A DNA stretch of 64,000 bases, from positions 806,001 through 870,000 of the forward strand of contig JAPFFF010000057.1 in assembly GCA_039105265.1 (NCBI GenBank), given 5' to 3'. Position 1 is the stretch's first letter, and each line of letters begins with the position of its first letter. Shown here piece by piece: positions 1 to 10,970 of the stretch. The position numbers and the translations under genes were made by a program. The notes beneath the pieces are model-generated. The model was not told the origin of the DNA. It did no database searches and was given only the letters and a program-made list of their open reading frames with translations. The DNA comes from Tritrichomonas musculus. Taxonomy: Eukaryota; Parabasalia; Tritrichomonadida; Tritrichomonadidae.

Positions 1-2
1 AT

Positions 3-224
3 CACACAGGTAAAGGAATGACGAAAGATATCTCAAAAGCTATTGAATATTATCAAAAATCAGCTGAACTTAACAATTCTAATGCTTTTTATAATCTTGG
101 TTACATATATGAAAATGGAGATGGCGTCTCAATTGATCACTCAAAGGCCATTGAATATTATCAAAAATCAGCAGAACTTGGAAATCAAGATGCAAAAGAA
201 TCGCTCTCAAAACTCAAAAAATGA
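3..224 (+). CDS. Sel1-repeat protein, C-terminal end (cut by window start)
   Basis: The reading frame is already open at the first bases and ends at TGA. About 73 residues are visible and hold two Sel1-like (TPR-related) helical repeats, each with the pattern KAIEYYQKSAEL followed by a small-residue helix with LGxxYExGxGV. Sel1 repeats are protein-interaction solenoids; in trichomonads they are commonly fused behind a protein kinase domain. The ATG at 18 is unlikely to be the true start because the upstream codons continue a Sel1 unit (HTGKG). The tail after the last repeat is only about ten residues (ending SKLKK) and lacks the LFYEG motif seen in the two large kinase-Sel1 genes of this window, so this may belong to a different Sel1 subfamily. 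Confidence 0.85.
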   Translation, partial: HTGKGMTKDISKAIEYYQKSAELNNSNAFYNLGYIYENGDGVSIDHSKAIEYYQKSAELGNQDAKESLSKLKK

Positions 225-811
225 AATGTATTTCTGAGATTATATGGTCGCATTATAATAAAAGACAAATATCTCCTTATATTTAAATATTTAATATAAT
301 TTTCAATAAAAACAGACATCTGCGCATGAAACGACAGTTTATTTTCATATTTTTTCAAATGAATAAAAAGCTTATTTTATTAATAGAACGATTTTTTTTT
401 TTTTTTTGTGCATTTTAATGTTCTGGTATATAAAAAGGAAAGTAATTAAAGAGAAAACTTTATTTCATCTTTCCATTGGTTTGGTTTGCCGACTTTAAAA
501 ACTCTTAATTGACTTTAAGAGTGAATTATTATAACGATTATCGCAGTTTTCATTCCATTGAGTGCCAGATAACTGTTACTATTGGTCCTTTTCTTCAACA
601 AATTCAGATAAGAAGAAATGATGATGTGGTTGTGGATAAAGATAACTATTTCTTACCTGCAGTATTTCATAAAAATATAAGAATTTATACAATTTATTAT
701 TAATATTTTATGTTTATAAATAAAAAATTTTTGGACTTTTAAAATTATTTATTGAGATATTTACAGTTTTGTGTCATAATTATTATTGTTTTAATATTTT
801 CATTTCACATG
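225..811. other. Intergenic, no gene recognised
   Basis: AT-rich spacer between the Sel1 gene and the BTB/F5-8C locus, with a long T run near 391-407. A 64-codon frame at 509-703 shows no recognisable motif and I do not count it as a gene. Confidence 0.5.
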
Positions 812-816
812 TCATT
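812..816 (+). promoter_or_regulatory. Candidate initiator (TCATT) of the BTB/F5-8C locus
   Basis: TCATT matches the trichomonad initiator consensus TCAYW, and its A lies 14 nt upstream of the ATG at 828, within the short 5' leader typical of trichomonads. The motif is short, so a chance match is possible. Confidence 0.4.
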
Positions 817-827
817 CTATTTCTTAT

Positions 828-2132
828 ATGGCAAATTCGATAAGACTCAAACCAGAAGCAGTTTTACAAATCCCTTTCCAGAATTATGAGAAGGATTTCA
901 CATTTGTTGTGAATTCCGAAAGATTTGATATAAGCACATTCGCAGCTGACCTCTTATCTACAAAAATCTCAAAAATTCATTTAAATGATCCGACATTTAA
1001 AGAAATTTCGATCGATACAGAGACGAAAGGAGATTTTAACAAAATTCTTAAACTTTTAAAATTCGAACAAGAAGAAATATCTGCTCAAGATATCCCGTTT
1101 CTCACGGAAATCGTTGACATCCTTGAAATTGACAAAATTGAGATCAACTTATCCCAAGAAAGCGAACTCAGTGTTGATAACATATTTGACCATATCAAGA
1201 AACACCAAAAACACCCAAGAATATTTTCAAAAGAACTTTCATCAGAGATAGAATTTTTCACATCACATTTTCCATGATCTCAAAGATAAGTTTGATAAAG
1301 AAAATGAAGAATGCTTAGCATGCATTGATGACAGCATCATTGAACAAGTTTTAAGCAATCCGAAACTTGAGCTTGAAAGCGAGGAAGAGCTGCTTGAATT
1401 TGTGAACTGCCTTTACAAGAAGGACCGGAAGTACTCGTCGCTGTACGAGTATGTTGAATTCATCAACGTTTGCGCAGAAGGGATGAACAAATTCACAGAA
1501 ATCTTCGATTTCAACGACATGACGAAGCCGACATGGGAAACAATTGTCCGCCGTCTTAACGAGCCAATCAAGGCATGTTTTTCAAGTACCAAGCACGAGC
1601 GCACGAAGAAACGACTCCATATTGAGATTGGAAACAAAAACAACGAATTTGATGGAATTTTGAATTATCTGCAAAACAATGGAAACATCAGAGACGAAGT
1701 CGGCATCACCTACTCATCCATAAATGATGGTGACCCATTCGACCTCCTTCAATACGACAACAAAGAAAACTGCTTCCAAACACAAAATGAGCCAAATTCT
1801 TGGATTTGTTTTGAATTCAAGAAACATGAAGTAATTCCATCAGGCTACATCATCAGGTCTTTTTGCGTGGAAAAACTTGATCATCTAAGAACATGGAATT
1901 TGAGGGATCGAACGACATGGAGTCGTGGGCGACACTTGATTCACAAGCAAACAATGAGTCACTTAGAGGAGGGAGCCGTGTTCACCTGTTTCCTATTTCG
2001 AGTGAAGAACACAAAGATAAACCATTCAAATATCTCCGAATTCGACAAACAGGACAAACCTGGTTTGATAATAGTGACATGTATCATTATTTACTGATGA
2101 ATTCGATTGAGATTTACGGGAAAGTCATCTAA
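828..2132 (+). pseudogene. BTB plus F5/8 type C (discoidin) domain protein, frameshifted copy 1
   Basis: The N-terminal 150 codons give a trichomonad-type BTB region (FTFVVNSERFDISTFAADLL), followed by a helical BACK-like linker and a C-terminal discoidin domain ending in LLMNSIEIYGKVI. The product would be a cytosolic adaptor-type protein of a large trichomonad family; its ligand is unknown. The frame changes twice. Compared with the inverted copy at 24424-25640, there is one extra T in the T run near 1270 (cattttcc versus catttcc) and one missing G near 1893 (catggaa versus catgggaa). The ATG at 828 is chosen because the BTB domain begins directly after it and a TCATT initiator lies 14 nt upstream. 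Both indels lie in short homopolymers, so sequencing error is possible; otherwise this copy is dead. Confidence 0.85.
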
Positions 2133-3393
2133 TCCACATACTTCATTTAAGTAAAATTTCTTCTATATACAAAATTGTAATGATCAACTGATAAAATAAT
2201 TTTTTGTTTAATTATTTAGTATTTAAAGCTTTAATATAACCTTGATGTCCTTGATTGGCAGCTTATAGATTCAATCGATTTTTCTTGATTCTTTTCAACA
2301 TCACCAAGACCAAAATGATGAGAAAATCGCGAATTAGGGAGGATGAAAAAGAGCCAAAATTGTTGCATTCATATTCATTTCTATTGGTCTGAATTGTGAT
2401 ATTTTCAATGGGACCATTTGTCAAAAAATAATGAAGCTTTGTTTATTGATAATGATATCACATTCATAAAGTGAATCATTAGAAAAAGGATTATTGCAAT
2501 TAATATCAAAAATTTTCAACAATTTGTTTGGCAGTAGATATATCTATATTATTCAATATTTTAATTTGTACTAGCTTATTACATTTAAAAATAAATTGTT
2601 AATATTAATAATATAATATTATAAATAATTTGAAAATATTATGGGAAATTATATCAATTGAACAAATTATGCAAAACTTAATTCTTATCTGAATTATAGG
2701 TGGACTCGGAGATGTTCAGGTAAAGACCAGATTTAATTTTGTAATGACTAAAACTTTGTTTACTAATACTCATTTTGATTTTCTATGTCTAAAAAGTCTT
2801 TTCCTAAATGACAAAAAAAAATTCTAAATCCAAAAAGTTGCTTTCAAAAAGTTAAAAATATTTTCTAAGTATAAAAAGTCTTTTACTAAAAGTCACTAAA
2901 ATATTCCATTTCCTCAAAAGTTGTTTTCAAAAAGTCAAACCTTTGATTCCTATGAGTAAAAGTGATATGCTAAAAAGAAGAAGAAGCATTCCTATACCCA
3001 GAACTTTTTTAATAACAGAGACAATTAATTTAACTAATTTTTCTATAATTATTAAACAATATCTCATCATACTTATAAAAACTCATCATTTTAGCATTAT
3101 ATTGAAATATAATATAAATGCTCCAATATTTTATACACAATTAAAAAATGTTCAGCCATCTTTGGATTGTCAGGAATAATCTTTTGGCTATCAAAGATTA
3201 TATACAGTATATCCTATTCAAAAAGTGGAAGAAAAATTCGATGTTCCATATTACAATTTGATAATAATACCAAGAATGAATAATATATATTTAAAATTCT
3301 TTATTTAAGGAACTATAATGATATTAAGCCAAAACTTTTAGGGAGGTATTTTTTTGTTTTTTTTTTTTTTTTTTTGGTTGACATGTCTCTATT

Positions 3394-3906
3394 TTATAAA
3401 AATATATATGAAATAAATGAAGTGTGCTTTGTGTTGATAAAATTTTTCATGTCTTCAATGTTATCTTCAGAAAAATTATTGTTAGTTAAATTTAGTTTTT
3501 TAAATCCTTGAAGGCCTGAAGTAACAACAGATTTGATATAATTTAATAATTTTTCACATCCTTGATCACCTAAATTATTGTTTGATAAATCAACATCAAC
3601 TGGTGAATATGGATTCAATGCACTTAAAATCATTTCACCCGTTTCTGGTGTAAGTTGGCAATTATTTACTTATAATGAGCATCCAAAATCTAGAAATACT
3701 GAATATGAAAATTCTCCTATTATGCAATTATCAAAGCAAATTAATTTAGGTTTTCCATGATATATAATATCTTTAATTGGTTTATCATATTCTTCTTTAA
3801 TTGAAATTCCTTGAATTGTGATAATTTTCCCATTTAATTTTTTTCCATAAATTGATAAATTCTTTATTTCTTCAAGATTAGTTGCAACAAGATTTCCTTT
3901 TTTCAT
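3394..3906 (-). pseudogene. Leucine-rich-repeat (RNI-type) protein, C-terminal relic
   Basis: Reading the minus strand from an ATG at 3906, one frame gives about 78 codons, a TAA at 3670-3672, then continues in the same frame through NNCQLTPETGEMILSALNP and two LRR units (VDLSNNNLGDQG and LNLTNNNFSEDN) to a natural stop. The LxLSNNNLGxxG spacing is that of ribonuclease-inhibitor-like LRRs. One in-frame stop and the lack of further LRR units upstream argue that this is a decayed fragment. Arm 2 keeps only the last 45 or so codons (22710-22854). Confidence 0.6.
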
Positions 3907-4134
3907 TGATATTGTATCAGATAGTATTTTTTAAAAATGATATGATTTAATATATATATATTATATTCATTACTGAAATTGAAAAATTCTCAATTGAATT
4001 TTAATTCAATTTTGAAATAATATTCAGTCAAAAAAATGAATAAAAAAATTTTTTAAAAAAATTTTCATTCTTTAGAAATTGAATATTTTTTTTTAAAGAA
4101 AAGTCAAAATCTTACATTCAATTTATATTTGATT

Positions 4135-4228
4135 ATAGCATCTTGTTAAGTCCAAATGTCACTTTTTTTGGTCAAAAACATTGGTTAAAAGGTCAAAAAA
4201 GTGACATTTGGACTTAACAAGATACTAT
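4135..4228. repeat. Small foldback (palindromic) element, copy in arm 1
   Basis: Arms of about 35 bp beginning atagcatcttgttaagtcc and closing with the reverse complement, with a ~25-bp centre (ggtc...ggtc). This could form a near-perfect hairpin. The matching copy in arm 2 is 22543-22636, so it predates the duplication. It behaves like a minimal MITE, but no target duplication is clear. Confidence 0.6.
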
Positions 4229-4966
4229 GTATTTGATCATATTTATATATTTTGATTTTGTATATTTCTGTAAGAGAATTTCATAGAAATTTGAAATTTA
4301 GTAAAATTTTGCACAAATTTGTTTATGTAGGCTTGTTATTCTCCGATTCTCGAGATCGATAATTGATTGACTTTTTGATATCGATACATAAATATGCACA
4401 GATTCTCGAGATCGATTTCAGAGATCGAGAATTTTTTTTCTCAGATTTTGATATCAGAATTTTCAATTAAACTTTTTGATAAATATATGATCGTATTTTA
4501 ATCTCAAATATTTCATAAAAAAGAATGTATTTTTTGATTTTAATCTTAAAATAAACATCAATGCATTATATTATTTATTTTTAAATATTTTAAAATTCAA
4601 AATACCAATTATAAAAAAAGATGAATCAGTTTGAGATCTCGAGATCTCGGTAATTGATATCAAGTTTACAATTATTTTTATATTTGATTCTCAAAGAAAT
4701 TAAGTATGCTTGTTTCTTTGAAAGTTATGATTTTGGTATAAACTAGAAAATATTAAGACAAAAGATGGATTTCATGCATGAATATTGTTTTAATTATAAA
4801 ATTGCATAATTAAAAAAAAAAAAACTTTTTTAAGATTAATTTAATAATTTACTTTTATATTAATTAGAAATTGATATTTTAAGAGTTTTTTGAATAATAA
4901 TGTAATCGTTTTTAACGTTTAATTGACCCAAAACCGTTTCACACAGAAAACTGTTTTTTTTCTAGT

Positions 4967-5122
4967 TTTTGAAGAACGCAAAGATAAACCATTCAAATAT
5001 CTCCGAATTCAACAAACAGGACAAACCTGGTTTGATAATAGTGACATGTATCATTATTTACTGATTAATTCGATTGAGATTTATGGGAAAGTCATCTAAT
5101 CCACATACTTCATTTAAGTAAA
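4967..5122 (+). pseudogene. Extra 3' tail of the F5/8 type C gene
   Basis: Directly abutting arm 1 is a third copy of the last ~45 codons and 3' flank of the BTB/F5-8C gene (DKPFKYLRIQQTGQTWFDN to IEIYGKVI, then catcattttaag-type flank). The arm sequence and the gene share gaagaa at the join, so this looks like a microhomology junction made when the inverted copy formed or was resolved. No start or N-terminus is present. Confidence 0.75.
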
Positions 5123-5518
5123 AATCAATTGTTATATCATTTTATTTATTTAAAAAATAAATGAATTTATGTTTAATTATCTGTTTTATATTATTACATA
5201 AAAATGATTGATTTGGGAAGCCATATCTGTATTAAAAATTTTTTTCATTTGGAAAAAACTCTTAAAAAAGTTGAATGTTTCAATTCCAAAGAATTGTATT
5301 TTTGGTTTGATTAAACAATAACAATTAAAACTTGATATTTCTGTCATTTTTAATTGGCATCATGTCTCAACTGTATCATTCGATACGTAATCATCAATTG
5401 AATACAGGAAAATAAATCATTTTCATTGGAGCATGCAAAGTGCCTTCATTGGTGCATAGTCATCTTAATTCTCTGTATCACGAATATAAAGTTGAATGTT
5501 CTGACTATCAAAACAATC

Positions 5519-5563
<45 letters not shown>

Positions 5564-5607
5564 ATTCACAACATTTTCTAATATTTTTTTAGTCCATTTT
5601 TGAATTA
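5123..5607. other. Intergenic; T/A homopolymer tract
   Basis: No gene seen. It contains a T run directly followed by a run of about 40 A (5521-5561), which may be an assembly weak point, and it ends at the TA preceding the element at 5608. Confidence 0.5.
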
Positions 5608-6480
5608 CCCTGATCTCGGATAAAATGAGAAATTTAACGTATTTTTTTTTTAATAAAAAATCGTTATTAAAAAATGGTGAAATTTAGGTGAATTTTTGAC
5701 CTTATAATAAAATAAAAACTTAATTGGCTTAAAAAAAAGAAAATGGATGAGAATGACTAAATACAAATATGGCTAATATAATTCATATGCATTAGTGTTT
5801 ATATATAAAAGATATAAAGAAAAAATAAAGATGCTAAAAACAATATTATTTTAATATCTCAAAACATAATTGAAGATAAGGTAAAACTGATATTTAATAA
5901 TCTTAGTATTCATGAACCTTCTCTTTTGGATAGGTTATTAAAGAATTGATTTTTTTTTGGAAATAATATTCTGCTGCAATTGGCTGATTATAAAATGTTA
6001 CTGGTCGTATATGGAGAATTTTCCATCTATGTTTGTAATACTTCTCATATATTGTATTTAAATCGCTTGATTAAATAATTTTGTAAAAAAATTTCCAAAA
6101 ATATCATCTTATTTGAGATTTTTCTTAGAAAGTAAAAAGATATGAGAAATCGCTTTGGCAATAATATAAACAATACATTTGATAGATTTAAAAGAGCTAT
6201 ATATTATTCTTTGTAATTTTTTCTAATTCATCATCTTAGAATATTATATGCATCAAGTGAAAACTGATTGGAATATTATAGCGCAATTAAGTAATTATGA
6301 GGAAAAAATAGTATTTTTGCTGATTAAGTGTGTCCATAATAGAAAATTAAATCTTCAATTTAAGATTTGGTATTGGTACGAGAATTATAAATATTGATAA
6401 ATTTGTGTATCATATCTTTAATATTGGTCAATCAAATAACAAATAATATGAAGATAAGTGGTAAACCAATTCGTTTATTA

Positions 6481-7384
6481 AGAGGTGAGGCTGCGAAAAT
6501 TTTTGGTATTTTTTAATAATATTAATAAATATTATCTTATTGCAGAATTAAATGCTATTTATGATAATTTCACTAATATTTTTTTCAGATTTTTAGCTAT
6601 AAATCCATTTTTAAAATTGAATTGTTTATATCTAATTATAATTTCAATTTTATCTTAATAAAAAAATTCCATTTACTCAAAATAATAAATAATTTAATTA
6701 TCAATATTTAATATATAGATGTGAATATAATATTAAAATCTTCGACTAAGAATTATAAATCAAATTTTGATTTTTTATGATTTAACTAACTATCATCATA
6801 TTATAAGCATGATTTGTTTGGTAAATTATTGATAAATATTAAAATAAATACTTATTGTGATGTTGATACCAAAATTAAAACAAATGAAATTATTGGTATA
6901 TTTGTGAAGTTTACATCATTAACGTATATAGAATTATATTCAATATTAAACCTCAATCCTAGCTAAAATTGTAAAAAAATTTTTAAAAATATTTTGATAT
7001 GTTTGCCTGCACCAGATAAGTTAAGAGATAAACTATAGTTATCCCTTTGATCTTTAATATAGAAGAAAATTTCTCTTTAAATTGAAAAATATTTTTTTGA
7101 ATTTTCTCCAAAAACGCATTTATTGAATAGCTTTCTTATTAAAAAATAGAGATAATCTATATACAAATGCAATTTAATGGTTGAAAAGAAAAAATAATGA
7201 CGAATATATGAATTATGACATTTTGAAATATCAATACAATTTCAATTTTTTTTGATTAAATCTAAAAAAAAGTATATGATATGAAAAGGTGACAACACCA
7301 TAATACTATATTTTTAATTTATTTTTAATTTTGTTGATTATTATTCCGAAAAAAGTTCATTTAAAATTTCGCAGTCTCACCTCT
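6481..7384 (+). mobile_element. 904-bp MITE (hAT-like by ends), copy 1
   Basis: Begins agaggtgaggctgcgaaaa and ends with the inverted tttcgcagtctcacctct. It is flanked by a perfect 8-bp duplication, gtttatta (6473-6480 and 7385-7392). A second copy of the same length sits at 45952-46855, with its own different 8-bp duplication. The 8-bp target site and AGAGGTG terminus suit the hAT superfamily. No open frame of useful length exists, so it must be moved in trans. Confidence 0.9.
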
Positions 7385-7550
7385 GTTTATTATATGTTGT
7401 TGATATTAATAAACGGATTGTGGTATTTAAACTTTTTGAGTGAAAGCATCGGTCACTCAAACTTTTTGTTAACAAAAATAAAGATGATTTAAAATCATGT
7501 AAAATTTTGAACAAAAGTTGGATATGCTATGATCGATTGTTAAAATATAA

Positions 7551-8860
7551 GAGATGCTGCTTGGAGAATCGTTGTTGTTTGGAAGAGAATCGTTGCTGTT
7601 TGGGAGAGAATCGATGCTGCTTGGAGAATCGTTGTTGTTTGGGAGAGAATCGATGCTGCTTGGAAGAGAATCGATGCTGCTTGGAGAATCGATGCTGCTG
7701 GAAGAGAATCGATGCTGCTTGGAGAATCGATGCTGCTGGAAGAGAATCGTTGTTGTTTGGAAGAGAATCGATGCTGCTTGGAAGAGAATCGATGCTGCTT
7801 GGAGAATCGATGCTGCTTGGAAGAGAATCGTTGATGCTTGGAGAATCGTTGTTGTTTGGGAGAGAATCGATGCTGCTTGGAGAATCGTTGTTGTTTGGAG
7901 AATCGTTGTTGTTTGGGAGAGAATCGATGCTGCTGGAAGAGAATCGATGCTGCTTGGAGAATCGTTGTTGTTTGGAGAATCGTTGTTGTTTGGGAGAGAA
8001 TCGATGCTGCTTGGAGAATCGTTGTTGTTTGGAGAATCGTTGCTGCTTGGAGAATCGTTGTTGTTTGGGAGAGAATCGATGCTGCTGGAAGAGAATCGAT
8101 GCTGCTTGGAGAATCGTTGTTGTTTGGAGAATCGTTGTTGTTTGGGAGAGAATCGTTGTTGTTTGGAAGAGAATCGATGCTGCTGGAAAAGAATCGTTGC
8201 TGCTTGGAGAATCGTTGTTGTTTGGAGAATCGTTGTTGTTTGGGAGAGAATCGTTGTTGTTTGGAAGAGAATCGATGCTGCTGGAAAAGAATCGTTGCTG
8301 CTTGGAGAATCGTTGTTGTTTGGGAGAGAATCGATGCTGCTGGAAAAGAATCGTTGCTGCTTGGAGAATCGTTGTTGTTTGGGAGAGAATCGATACTGCT
8401 TGGAGAATCGTTGTTGTTTGGAGAATCGTTGTTGTTTGGGAGAGAATCGTTGTTGTTTGGGAGAGAATCGATGCTGCTGGAAGAGAATCGATGCTGCTTG
8501 GAGAATCGTTGTTGTTTGGAGAATCGTTGTTGTTTGGGAGAGAATCGATGCTGCTTGGAGAATCGTTGTTGTTTGGAGAATCGTTGTTGTTTGGAAGAGA
8601 ATCGATGCTGCTTGGAGAATCGTTGTTGTTTGGGAGAGAATCGATGCTGCTTGGAGAATCGATGCTGCTGGAAGAGAATCGATGCTGCTTGGAGAATCGT
8701 TGTTGTTTGGAGAATCGTTGTTGTTTGGGAGAGAATCGTTGTTGTTTGGAAGAGAATCGATGCTGCTGGAAAAGAATCGTTGCTGCTTGGAGAATCGTTG
8801 TTGTTTGGGAGAGAATCGATGCTGCTTGGAGAATCGTTGTTGTTTGGAAGAGAATCGATA
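7551..8860 (+). repeat. GAATCG minisatellite, about 1.3 kb
   Basis: A degenerate tandem array built of short variants: gaatcgttgttgtttgga, gaatcgatgctgcttgga and forms with an added ga or gga (roughly 15-21 bp). The unit length is not fixed and not a multiple of three. The plus strand is rich in G and T with almost no stop triplets, so all three forward frames stay open for 340-510 codons. These frames are a by-product of composition, not genes. Higher-order blocks of several units recur, pointing to unequal exchange or slippage. Confidence 0.9.
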
Positions 8861-9281
8861 ATGTTAGTATAAAATTATTGTTGTTGGAAGAGAATTTTTG
8901 GGAAAAATTGCTGATCTATCGCAGATCTTTGTTGAATATCTATATTATTTGGCAGAGATTGTGTGAACTCTGTTGGACTTTCTACAGAAAAATTATTTTC
9001 AATTGTTTTTTTTTTGTGCCGTTAAGTGACTTCACATTGTAATCAGAAGATTTAATTTTATTCAAAAAATACATAATAAAATGATCAAATAATTAAAATG
9101 TTGTAGAGAGATTTCGATAAATCATTTATTTCTTTAGAATCACAATATTTTTTTCAGAGTAAAAATTGTTAACAGAATAAAAAAAAAACTTAACCATACT
9201 AACTTTCTCATTTTATCCGAGATCAGGGTAATTCCTTGAATTTCATATCTATTAATTTCAATTCGACTTTTTTTTTGCAAT

Positions 9282-9290
9282 TTAATATTT
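9282..9290 (+). repeat. 9-bp target site duplication, left (ttaatattt)
   Basis: ttaatattt directly precedes the MULE end ggcggaatgac and is repeated exactly at 15052-15060 directly after the opposite end. Confidence 0.9.
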
Positions 9291-9484
9291 GGCGGAATGA
9301 CAAACTATAGAAAAAGTTACACCATTTTTTTCTGAGGAAAATTCGTTATTCTGACTTTTTGAGTTAATTGAGAAGGCATACAAAAAGTTCTAAAATTTTC
9401 TTGTAAAGTTTTGAAAAAGTTCACTAAGATAAAACCATGAAAAAGCGCCATTTTTATAGAACTAAACCAATCAAAGAAACCGAG

Positions 9485-10204
9485 ATGACGACATTGCCGC
9501 CCATAGCATGATCACGATCAGTAATGCTTAGCAGCTAGCTGGTTGTAACTGCGGCGAGTCGTCATCCGGACAAAGATATTGCGATTTCATCCGGAAGATC
9601 TGGAATGACGACATTGCCGCCCATAGCAAGACCACGATCAGCAATGCTTAGCAGCTAGCTGGTTGTAACTGCGGCGAGTCGTCATCCGGACAAAGATATC
9701 GCGATTTCATCCGGAAGATCTGGAATGACGACATTGCCGCCCATAGCAAGACCACGATCAGTAATGCTTAGCAGCTGGCTGGTTGTAACTGCGGCGAGTC
9801 GTCATCCGGACAAAGATATCGCGATTTCATCCGGAAGATCTGGAATGACGACATTGCCGCCCATAGCAAGACCACGATCAGTAATGCTTAGCAGCTGGCT
9901 GGTTGTAACTGCGGCGAGTCGTCATCCGGACAAAGATATCGCGATTTCATCCGGAAGATCTGGAATGACGACATTGCCGCCCATAGCAAGACCACGATCA
10001 GCAATGCTTAGCAGCTAGCTGGTTGTAACTGCGGCGAGTCGTCATCCGGACAAAGATATTGCGATTTCATCCGGAAGATCTGGAATGACGACATTGCCGC
10101 CCATAGCAAGACCACGATCAGTAATGCTTAGCAGCTGGCTGGTTGTAACTGCGGCGAGTCGTCATCCGGACAAAGATATCGCGATTTCATCCGGAAGATC
10201 TGGA
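9485..10204 (+). repeat. 120-bp tandem array A (6 units)
   Basis: Units start at 9485, 9605, 9725, 9845, 9965 and 10085, each opening atgacgacattgccgccc, with a seventh truncated unit after 10205. Units differ at a few positions (tagctgg or tggctgg; tattgcg or tatcgcg). Each holds two catccgg copies and the palindromes cagctagctg and agatct. GC content is roughly half, far above the surroundings. The open frame at 9725-10018 is an accident of the repeat. Confidence 0.95.
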
Positions 10205-10434
10205 ATTGACGACATTGCCGCCCATAGGACGACCACGGTGGCAATAAAAAGATGAAAATAAAACAAACAAAAAACAAACAAAATTGATTATTTAATATTA
10301 TTATTACGATTTTTTAATTTTTTTATTTTGATAAAGCTTATTTAAAATATTCTGAGTCTTCTCAGAAATTTGTTAAATTTTTTTTTTTATAAATATATAT
10401 AACTTTTTGAAAGAATTATGGTCTTTTTATATTT

Positions 10435-10512
10435 ATGGAAGAAGACCAAAATCTTTATTATTCAGCGAAATATCTATCTCATACGCAAAGACCTAATTCT
10501 TTAAAAGATAAA
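10435..10512 (+). pseudogene. Duplicated 5' end of the transposase gene inside the left arm
   Basis: Starting at the ATG at 10435, the first 26 codons (MEEDQNLYYSAKYLSHTQRP, then NSLKDK) are a copy of the start of the transposase at 11201. They then switch at a shared aaag into the inner terminus sequence, so the arm has captured the gene's own leader and start. Confidence 0.9.
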
Positions 10513-10610
10513 GTTCTAAAATTTTCTTGTAAAGTTTTGAAAAAGTTCACTAAGATAAAACCATGAAAAAGCGCCATTTTTATAGAACTAAACCAATCAA
10601 AGAAACCGAG

Positions 10611-10970
10611 ATGACGACATTGCCGCCCATAGCATGATCACGATCAGTAATGCTTAGCAGCTAGCTGGTTGTAACTGCGGCGAGTCGTCATCCGGACAAA
10701 GATATCACGATTTCATCCGGAAGATCTGGAATGACGACATTGCCGCCCATAGCAAGACCACGATCAGCAATGCTTAGCAGCTAGCTGGTTGTAACTGCGG
10801 CGAGTCGTCATCCGGACAAAGATATCGCGATTTCATCCGGAAGATCTGGAATGACGACATTGCCGCCCATAGCAAGACCACGATCAGCAATGCTTAGCAG
10901 CTGGCTGGTTGTAACTGCGGCGAGTCGTCATCCGGACAAAGATATCGCGATTTCATCCGGAAGATCTGGA
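10611..10970 (+). repeat. 120-bp tandem array B (3 units)
   Basis: Units start at 10611, 10731 and 10851, with a partial unit from 10971. Same unit as array A. Confidence 0.95.

Larger units (their letters stand above)
932..4966 (+). repeat. Large inverted duplication, arm 1
   Basis: From the tataagcacattcgc of the BTB gene to a gaagaa at 4961-4966, the sequence recurs in reverse complement at 21812-25630, with only scattered substitutions by eye. Arm 1 keeps about 530 bp (roughly 3542-4069, the 5' part of a leucine-rich-repeat relic) that arm 2 has lost, and lacks about 320 bp near 3120 that arm 2 contains. The arm carries the BTB/F5-8C copy, an LRR relic on the opposite strand, a 94-bp foldback element at 4135-4228, and a stretch rich in TCTCGAGATCGAT palindromes around 4340-4650. 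Confidence 0.9.
5608..9228. mobile_element. TA-flanked element with 28-bp terminal inverted repeats, non-autonomous
   Basis: The left end begins CCCTGATCTCGGATAAAA just after TA (5606-5607). The right end is its reverse complement, finishing CCGAGATCAGGG just before TA (9229-9230). The terminal repeats match at 26 of 28 positions. TA target duplication with short inverted repeats is the Tc1/mariner signature, so the family is inferred from ends only; no transposase is recognisable. The interior holds short coding-like but broken stretches (about 5870-6300), the 904-bp MITE at 6481-7384 and the GAATCG minisatellite. It could instead be two solo ends that happen to face each other. Confidence 0.5.

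Noticed and set aside
2943-3179. 78-codon frame (and its mirror at 23423-23611)
   Set aside because: Conserved only because it lies in the duplicated arms; it diverges where the arms do and has no domain.
7507-9042. Three overlapping long forward frames (up to 511 codons)
   Set aside because: They are stop-free translations of the GAATCG minisatellite in all three frames, with no non-repeat domain.
9725-10018. 97-codon frame in the 120-bp array
   Set aside because: Exact product of the tandem unit length being divisible by three; no start context and not kept in the other arrays.
9485-10970. CRISPR-like array
   Set aside because: Units are head-to-tail 120-bp repeats without unique spacers, in a eukaryotic transposon end.
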